A stretch of 40,000 nucleotides of DNA, from the NCBI RefSeq assembly GCF_000153705.1, contig NZ_DS022272.1, positions 403,023-443,022 of the forward strand, in the 5' to 3' direction. Shown here one piece after another: positions 34,944 through 40,000 of the stretch. The DNA is from Fulvimarina pelagi HTCC2506 (GTDB taxonomy: Bacteria > Pseudomonadota > Alphaproteobacteria > Rhizobiales > Rhizobiaceae). The notes under the pieces were generated by a model. That model had not been told where the DNA came from. It ran no database searches and saw only the letters and a list, made by a program, of their open reading frames with translations. Positions within the stretch are counted from its first letter, which is position 1, and every line of letters begins with the position of its first letter. The translations under genes and the position numbers were made by a program.

Positions 34944-35630
34944 ATGAAAACGATCTCGCTTCTTTCCAAAGCCGCGCGCGCCGCGACCTCGCTCGGTGCC
35001 GCGCTTCTCATGTCCGCCTGCGTCGGTGGACAAAAGCCGTCCGTCGAGGATGTCCTCGCCTCGGTCGATCTCGAAGAGCAGACCTGCCTCGCCCGTGCGA
35101 TGTATTTCGAGTCGAACCGCTCGAGCGAGGAGGGGATGCTTGCAGTCGGCACCGTCGTGATGAACCGCGTCGAGAGCGAATCCTTTCCCAATGACATCTG
35201 CGGGGTCGTCTCCCAGCCGGGACAGTTCGCGTCCGGCGTGATGACACGCGAGATGAATGCGGGCCGCGAACTCGCCATGAACACGGCGGCTCGGGTCCTT
35301 CGTGGCGAACGCCACGAAAACGTTCGCACGGCCCGCTTCTTCCATACGGCGGGCTACAGCTTCAGCTATCCGAACATGCATTACGTTGCGATCGCCGGCG
35401 GCAACTCCTTCTACGAGAAGATCGGCCGCAAGCTGCGCAGCCAGGTCCCGCTGGCGACCCAGGCAGACGTCAGAGCTGGTCGACCAAGCTTCGACTTCGC
35501 GGCTCTGAAAGACGGTGCGGATAATGAAGTAGAAGGTGTGGACGCCATGGCGCTTGGCCAGACCAAGCCGAAGGCCGACACCAATCCCTTTATGGCGCTG
35601 TTCGGCTCGTTGCGCGGAAGCGAGAAGTAA
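34944..35630 (+). CDS. SleB-family cell wall hydrolase, predicted lipoprotein
   Basis: A 228-residue protein with a lipoprotein signal: KTISLLSKAARAATSLGAALLMSAC, with lipobox LMSAC and Cys26. The hydrolase_2/SleB domain covers about 45-165, with the catalytic Glu likely in CLARAMYFESNRSSEEGM and the family blocks VVMNRVES, GVVSQPGQFASG and FFHTAGYSF. SleB-type enzymes are peptidoglycan lytic enzymes, here probably at the inner or outer membrane face in the periplasm. ATG 34944 is chosen because the signal peptide starts there; an upstream GTG frame at 34890 adds a polar stretch. No clear partner is adjacent. Confidence 0.92.
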   Translation: MKTISLLSKAARAATSLGAALLMSACVGGQKPSVEDVLASVDLEEQTCLARAMYFESNRSSEEGMLAVGTVVMNRVESESFPNDICGVVSQPGQFASGVMTREMNAGRELAMNTAARVLRGERHENVRTARFFHTAGYSFSYPNMHYVAIAGGNSFYEKIGRKLRSQVPLATQADVRAGRPSFDFAALKDGADNEVEGVDAMALGQTKPKADTNPFMALFGSLRGSEK

Positions 35631-35784
35631 AGAAAGCCAGTTTTCAGCTACCTATCCGTTGCAGTACGATTCCGTCCCTGCGGCAGGAATGACGCGTTGC
35701 GAAGCGCGGTCCCCTTCTTAGATCATGGATCGGGATAACCGAGCCGCATCGAGATTCTGCGGCTCAAGACGCAAGGATCGGACG

Positions 35785-37254
35785 ATGGCTGAGACTCCGA
35801 ACGGCGAAGGCGTTTGCTCAGCCGGACTTTCGGTCGGCCCCATATTGATCACGCGCGGCGTCGCAGCCGAACGTCATAAGATTGCAGCTATATTGGTTCG
35901 TCCGGCCAACGAGGCCGCTCCTGAATTCCTGAAACACGATGGCGAGCTGGTCGAAGCCGAATGCCTTTCGACGCTTTTCGGCTCGAAGGTCTGGCGATAT
36001 CTCTTCGAGATGCCGATCACCGAATCGACAACGTATACGCTCGACGGTGAGACCCGCCCCATCGCGCCTTGCGGCACTGAGCATCTTCGCATCGCATATG
36101 TCTCATGCAACGGCCAGGAGGACGGTGATCTCGAGCGACCGCTCGAAGAGCGGGAAGTGATGTGGGATCGTCTTGTCGAGGAACATCGCCGCGACTCCTT
36201 CGGGCTGATGTGCGAAGGCGGCGACCAACTCTATGCCGACGACGTCTTGAAATGTCATCCGGACGTCATCGCCTGGGACGAGGCAGCGGACGAGGACTGT
36301 GCCGCGATGCCCTTGAGCGCGGAGGCGCGCGATGCGATCCGCTTCTTCTACTTCAATCGTTATGCGATAACCTATGGGCGACCGTCGATGGCGGCTATGT
36401 CGGCCGAAGTGCCGGCGGCGATGATGTGGGACGACCACGACATCATCGACGGCTGGGGCAGCCATGCCGACGAGGTGCTGGACAGCCCGATCGGCCGCGG
36501 CCTGTTCGAGGCGGCGCGCGAAATGTTTCTTCTATTTCAACTGGGCGTTGGCGAGAGTGCGCTACCGCCGGGCTTCCATGACAGTTCTGGCGAGAGTCTT
36601 GGCTACACGCTCGATTATCCGGGCATTCGCCTTATCGTCCCCGATCTCCGCAGCGAGCGACGTCGCAATCGCGTCATGGGGCCGAAAGGCTGGCGTGGTT
36701 TCGAGGCCGCAATGGCCAACACCCCGCCGGATACGCGCATTCTCATCATGTCGAGTGTCCCGGTGATGGGACCGAGGCTTTCCTGGTTGGAATTCGTCGC
36801 CGACTACGTGCCGCCGGCCCGCGAATACGAGGATGATCTTCGGGATCAGTGGCAAAGTCGAAGTCACCGAAAGGAATGGAAGCGCCTTCTACGCATCATC
36901 GCGGAAGCCCAGGAAGGGCGACCGAACCGCGTGACGATCCTGTCCGGCGAGATCCACTTGGCAACGCGCGGCGAGATGCGGCTCAAGGACAAGTCGTCTA
37001 TCCATCAACTCGTGTCGTCGGGGATTTCCCACGGCGCGCCGCCCAAAGCCTACGCCCTGGTCCTCACCATGCTGGCCAGGCTCGGGGAAAGCCCACTTCC
37101 GAAGCGCAAGATCAAGATGCACCGCATGCCCTCGGCCCGGACGGTTTATGTTGAAGAGCGTAACTTCTTGGTTCTCAATCGGGATGGGCGCGATTGGTCG
37201 GCTTTCTGGCATCTTGAAGATCAAGGGAAGACGGCGTCGCTCGATCTTCATTAG
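35785..37254 (+). CDS. PhoD-like alkaline phosphatase domain protein
   Basis: A 489-residue member of the PhoD-like metallophosphoesterase group without a visible signal peptide, so it may be cytoplasmic, unlike exported PhoD. Motifs are VSCNGQEDG, CEGGDQLYADD, MMWDDHDIIDGWGSH (the WDDHD metal site), VPDLRSER and LSGEIHLA. ATG 35785 has AGGA 7 bases upstream; an in-frame ATG at 35725 is less likely. It ends 43 bases from the convergent membrane methyltransferase-like gene. The substrate, a phosphomonoester or phosphodiester, is unknown; a phosphate-stress link with plcP is an inference only. Confidence 0.85.
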   Translation: MAETPNGEGVCSAGLSVGPILITRGVAAERHKIAAILVRPANEAAPEFLKHDGELVEAECLSTLFGSKVWRYLFEMPITESTTYTLDGETRPIAPCGTEHLRIAYVSCNGQEDGDLERPLEEREVMWDRLVEEHRRDSFGLMCEGGDQLYADDVLKCHPDVIAWDEAADEDCAAMPLSAEARDAIRFFYFNRYAITYGRPSMAAMSAEVPAAMMWDDHDIIDGWGSHADEVLDSPIGRGLFEAAREMFLLFQLGVGESALPPGFHDSSGESLGYTLDYPGIRLIVPDLRSERRRNRVMGPKGWRGFEAAMANTPPDTRILIMSSVPVMGPRLSWLEFVADYVPPAREYEDDLRDQWQSRSHRKEWKRLLRIIAEAQEGRPNRVTILSGEIHLATRGEMRLKDKSSIHQLVSSGISHGAPPKAYALVLTMLARLGESPLPKRKIKMHRMPSARTVYVEERNFLVLNRDGRDWSAFWHLEDQGKTASLDLH

Positions 37255-37297
37255 AGCGCAAGGCTACGCGCCGGAATTTCCAACGGAGTTCCGTCTC

Positions 37298-37885
37298 TCA
37301 GTATATGCCGGGGATGATCCGCGCGGTCCTGGTGCAATATTGCCGATACTCTTCACCGAAGGCGGCCTCCATCATCTCTTCCTCGGGTCCGACACGCAGG
37401 AAGAAAAGGGTGCCGAACCCGACGAGCCCGGCAAGCCCGGCGATCCAGTTCGGCAGGAGCAGAGCCTGGGCGAGGGCCAACGACCAGAACGCGGAATACA
37501 TTGGATGTCGCACTTTCGCGTAGATGCCGGTGGTGATCAGCTTATGCTTCTCGCGAAGATCGAGCGAGACCGACCACATCTTGCCGAGTGCCTTGTGCGT
37601 TAGTCTGAAGAGCGTCAGGGAAAGAACACCGACCGCGGCTCCAAGGACAAACTGGACAATGCTCGGCTGATAGTCGGCGAGAGCCGGAAAGCCGGTTGCG
37701 GCGTAAAGGCCGGGCACCAGGCCAAGTCCGGAAAACGAGACCAACATGCGAAGGGTCTCGGCGCCGCCACGTCTTGTCGCTGCTACTTTCTTACGCTTGG
37801 CACGGCGTTCGAATGGAAAGCGAATGATATACCAGCCGATCACCATCAGCACCCAGGCGCTCGTTCCGGCAATCGGAATGGTCAT
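37298..37885 (-). CDS. Isoprenylcysteine carboxyl methyltransferase-like membrane protein (ICMT/PEMT family)
   Basis: A 195-residue membrane protein with about four to five hydrophobic segments. The family signature near the C-terminus is clear: LITTGIYAKVRHPMYSAF, then LPNWIAGLAGLVG and RVGPEEEMMEAAFGEEYRQYC, which form the S-adenosylmethionine pocket in ICMT/PEMT-type enzymes. Bacteria lack prenylated CAAX proteins, so the substrate may be a lipid or isoprenoid; phosphatidylethanolamine N-methylation is another option. ATG 37885 overlaps the stop of the upstream gene by 4 bases (ATGA), so the two proteins are translationally coupled and probably act together. Confidence 0.85.
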   Translation of the reverse strand: MTIPIAGTSAWVLMVIGWYIIRFPFERRAKRKKVAATRRGGAETLRMLVSFSGLGLVPGLYAATGFPALADYQPSIVQFVLGAAVGVLSLTLFRLTHKALGKMWSVSLDLREKHKLITTGIYAKVRHPMYSAFWSLALAQALLLPNWIAGLAGLVGFGTLFFLRVGPEEEMMEAAFGEEYRQYCTRTARIIPGIY

Positions 37886-39246
37886 CTGGCGGCCTCATTG
37901 GCAGGAATGGTTTTAGGGTTCGGAACGACGCTGCTTCCTAGATCCTTCCCGTCTGACGGCGCAAGTGGAGGGCGATTGATCGTGCGATGGCGCCGAAAGG
38001 CTTCTAGTGGTGCCGGTCCGAGAATCAGTAGATGAAACGAATAGGGACAGCGACGTTCGATTGCGAGGATGAATTGCCGGTGAAGCCGAAAGAAGTCTCG
38101 TTTGATCCGGCGATATGTCGCTGGGGCCACCATGTGCTTCAGGCGCAACTTGACGACCAGAGGCATTGGATCAACAGCGATTCCAAGTGAGCCTGCCGGA
38201 TTCGAGTTGTAGAAATTGATCGGGTCGGTCAGTGCCTGGCAGTCTGTCCAGGGCAAGCCATGATCAACCGTCAGTCGGCGAACCGCTTCGCGCTGCTCTA
38301 CGGCCTTCGGATGAAGCGCAGTCTTCATCAGGCTGGAGCCCACGGTAAGAACGTGAAGGGGAACTTTGGGTGCAAAGCCCGCCTCGAAGGCACGTGCGAG
38401 TGCCGGTATCGCAAAGCTCGCGCCGAGCGAATGCGCGGCGATGACGATCTCCTCCGGTGCGCCGGTCGATCCCCGATTTCCGAGAGTTTCCGCGAATTCT
38501 ACCACGCGCTCCTCGATCCGCGGGTTGGTGCCCTCACAAAGATCGCGCGCGAGAGCCCAGTCGTCGAAGGCGGTCATCAAAAACCAACGGCGGTTTGCGA
38601 GGTAGAAGAGCATGATCGACGCTGTCGAACCGATCAAAATACCGGCAAGCCAGGTCGTTGGACCGGAGAACAGGTTGCCGAGAGTGAGCGCGATAATGAT
38701 CCCAATAGCGATGATCACCGCCGTCAGAACGATCGGAAACAAGAAGAATAGCGCATAGCGCCACGATGTTCGGCAGTAACGCAAGAATGTGCCGTTGATC
38801 AGGAACGTGCCAAGCGCAGCAAACCCTCGGCGGATGCGCACGGGAAGAACCGCTGCTGCATAGGTTGCGATCAGATCGTCCCAGACGCAGAAGACGCAAT
38901 CGGTCTTCACGACATGGTTGCCACCGCTCGAAGTAAGTGTCGCAGTGATTTCAGCCGAAGTCGGAGGAGGTCGAGTCTTCCCGTTCGCGTCTGCCGCAGC
39001 CGCAATGTTGGAGAACGCAATCTTCGCTTCGAAGACGGCGGCTGAGCGCTCAGCCGCTCGACGAAAACGTGCGATCTGAGCCTCTGGTGGCATCGGCTCA
39101 AAGCCGGGAAAGACGAAGACGAGCCGTCTGGCGATGGTTTCGCAGTCGGCGTTCTCGGTACCTGAGCGCATGGGTCTCGTCATCTGCATTGGTCGCGCCA
39201 TCGATGGAAGCGGCCCCCGCATACAATACCGGACATCGAAAATCAC
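37882..39246 (-). CDS. Uncharacterised membrane protein with a serine-hydrolase (lipase-like) motif
   Basis: A 454-residue protein I cannot place in a named family. Residues 41-50 (RLVFVFPGFE) resemble the first strand of an alpha/beta hydrolase with oxyanion loop. Two membrane helices, about 163-190 and 197-217, interrupt the fold. Then IVIAAHSLGASFAIPAL gives a nucleophile elbow, AHSLG (Ser273), with LTVGSSL and later Asp and His residues as possible triad members. The C-terminus is basic then disordered. The start is uncertain: GTG 39246 is the longest; in-frame ATG codons at 39201 and 39189 are alternatives and no ribosome site is decisive. It is coupled to the ICMT-like gene by ATGA overlap. 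Confidence 0.75.
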   Translation of the reverse strand: MIFDVRYCMRGPLPSMARPMQMTRPMRSGTENADCETIARRLVFVFPGFEPMPPEAQIARFRRAAERSAAVFEAKIAFSNIAAAADANGKTRPPPTSAEITATLTSSGGNHVVKTDCVFCVWDDLIATYAAAVLPVRIRRGFAALGTFLINGTFLRYCRTSWRYALFFLFPIVLTAVIIAIGIIIALTLGNLFSGPTTWLAGILIGSTASIMLFYLANRRWFLMTAFDDWALARDLCEGTNPRIEERVVEFAETLGNRGSTGAPEEIVIAAHSLGASFAIPALARAFEAGFAPKVPLHVLTVGSSLMKTALHPKAVEQREAVRRLTVDHGLPWTDCQALTDPINFYNSNPAGSLGIAVDPMPLVVKLRLKHMVAPATYRRIKRDFFRLHRQFILAIERRCPYSFHLLILGPAPLEAFRRHRTINRPPLAPSDGKDLGSSVVPNPKTIPANEAAR

Positions 39247-39377
39247 GTGAGTCGGCGAAGGGGCATGCGGCGGATCATGTAAAACCTGGTCGCGCCTCGA
39301 ATCCTCAGTGGGTTCCCATTCGTGCCGGTTTGTTTATGGAGGGTCGAAACTCTCGCTGACCCATGAAAGACGAATCT

Positions 39378-40000
39378 ATGACCATCCGCGTACACAAGGG
39401 CGACCTTCCCGATCTCGATCGCTATACTGGACCGGTAGCGATCGATACCGAGACGCTCGGCCTGAATACGATGCGGGACAGACTTTGCGTGGTGCAACTC
39501 TCGCCCGGAGATGGTACGGCAGACGTCGTCCAGATCGCTAAAGGACAGACTGAGGCTCCGAATATTTCCGCCCTGCTCGCGGATGCATCGAAAACGAAGA
39601 TCTTCCACTATGCCCGCTTCGATGTAGCGGCGCTTTATCATGCCTTCGGCGCGATGACCGAAGGCATTTTCTGCACCAAGATCGCCTCTCGACTCACACG
39701 CACCTATACCGACAGGCACGGCCTCAAGGACTTGGCGCGCGAACTCGTGGGGGTCGATCTGTCGAAGCAGCAGCAGTCGTCCGACTGGGCGGTCGAGACG
39801 CTCAGTCCGGCCCAACTCGATTACGCCGCATCCGACGTTCTCTATCTGCACGACATCATGGGTGCGCTTTATAAGCGGCTTGAGCGCGAGGACCGGATGG
39901 ATCTCGCACGCGAATGCTTTCGGTTCCTGCCGATGCGGGTGCGCCTCGATCTCGCAGGCTGGGAGAACGAGGATATCTTCTCTCATAGTGCGAAGGCTTG
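39378..40000 (+). CDS. rnd: Ribonuclease D (stop codon just beyond window)
   Basis: A DEDDy 3'-5' exoribonuclease that trims tRNA and other RNA 3' ends. The motifs are AIDTETLGL (ExoI, Asp and Glu), HYARFDVAAL (ExoII, Asp) and LDYAASDVLYL (ExoIII, Tyr and Asp). The short form without a full HRDC C-terminus is usual in Rhizobiales at about 205 residues. ATG 39378 (MTIRVHKGDLPD) fits homologues; an in-frame ATG at 39363 is the alternative. The last full codon is Ala 207, followed by TG at the edge, so a TGA stop is likely with the next base. It is divergent from the membrane hydrolase gene. Confidence 0.93.
   Translation, partial: MTIRVHKGDLPDLDRYTGPVAIDTETLGLNTMRDRLCVVQLSPGDGTADVVQIAKGQTEAPNISALLADASKTKIFHYARFDVAALYHAFGAMTEGIFCTKIASRLTRTYTDRHGLKDLARELVGVDLSKQQQSSDWAVETLSPAQLDYAASDVLYLHDIMGALYKRLEREDRMDLARECFRFLPMRVRLDLAGWENEDIFSHSAKA

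Overview
The window is about 40 kb of gene-dense, high-GC chromosomal DNA from an alphaproteobacterium, most probably of the order Hyphomicrobiales (Rhizobiales). The strongest pointers are a special acyl carrier protein AcpXL with its dedicated ketosynthases and LpxXL acyltransferase (very-long-chain fatty acid on lipid A), the hisD / UPF0262 / low-molecular-weight phosphatase block, a psd-pssA pair, and a PlcP-Agt pair. The genus cannot be fixed from sequence reading alone. No rRNA, tRNA, CRISPR array, insertion sequence, integrase or phage gene was seen, so this looks like ordinary core chromosome with a strong cell-envelope theme.

Layout. 1-703: 5' part of a malic enzyme gene (minus). 936-2839: plcP-agt, predicted to replace phospholipids by glycolipids. 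2908-3756: SPOUT rRNA/tRNA methyltransferase. 3766-6067: hisD, UPF0262 and phosphatase operon (minus). 6210-8105: Atm1-type ABC exporter (minus). 8252-10642: long disordered LysM protein (minus). 10863-12454: psd-pssA, phosphatidylethanolamine synthesis. 12470-13084: glutathione transferase. 13232-16333: ProXWV-type quaternary amine uptake system (minus), with a terminator-like hairpin after the binding-protein gene. 16790-17203: small uncharacterised gene. 17738-21505: AsmA-like envelope protein whose real start may be a CTG codon.

21542-26461: lipid A very-long-chain acyl cluster read leftwards as acpXL, fabF2, fabF1, alcohol dehydrogenase, lpxXL. It lacks the fabZ dehydratase gene expected between acpXL and fabF2, and the FabF2 member has lost its catalytic Cys and one catalytic His, so it looks like a chain-length-factor-type partner of FabF1. 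26619-28559: M23 peptidase (minus), divergent from an App1/DUF2183 phosphatase at 28794-29945. 30262-32513: egtB-egtD (ergothioneine). 32594-33373: sdhB, away from the other sdh genes. 33446-34675: GAF-EAL phosphodiesterase. 34944-35630: SleB-type lipoprotein hydrolase. 35785-37254: PhoD-like phosphatase. 37298-39246: an isoprenylcysteine-methyltransferase-like membrane protein translationally coupled to an unrecognised membrane protein with a serine-hydrolase motif. 39378-end: RNase D, which runs to the last base with all but its stop codon in the window.

Taken together, at least eight loci act on membrane lipids or the cell envelope: phospholipid synthesis (psd, pssA), predicted phospholipid replacement (plcP, agt), lipid A acylation (acpXL to lpxXL), envelope lipid trafficking (AsmA), possible lipid phosphatase (App1-like), peptidoglycan remodelling (M23, SleB, LysM) and the coupled membrane hydrolase pair. 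The best leads are the KS/chain-length-factor-like FabF pair with missing fabZ, the possible CTG start of the AsmA gene, the coupled hydrolase/methyltransferase pair, and several perfect palindromes in divergent promoter regions.
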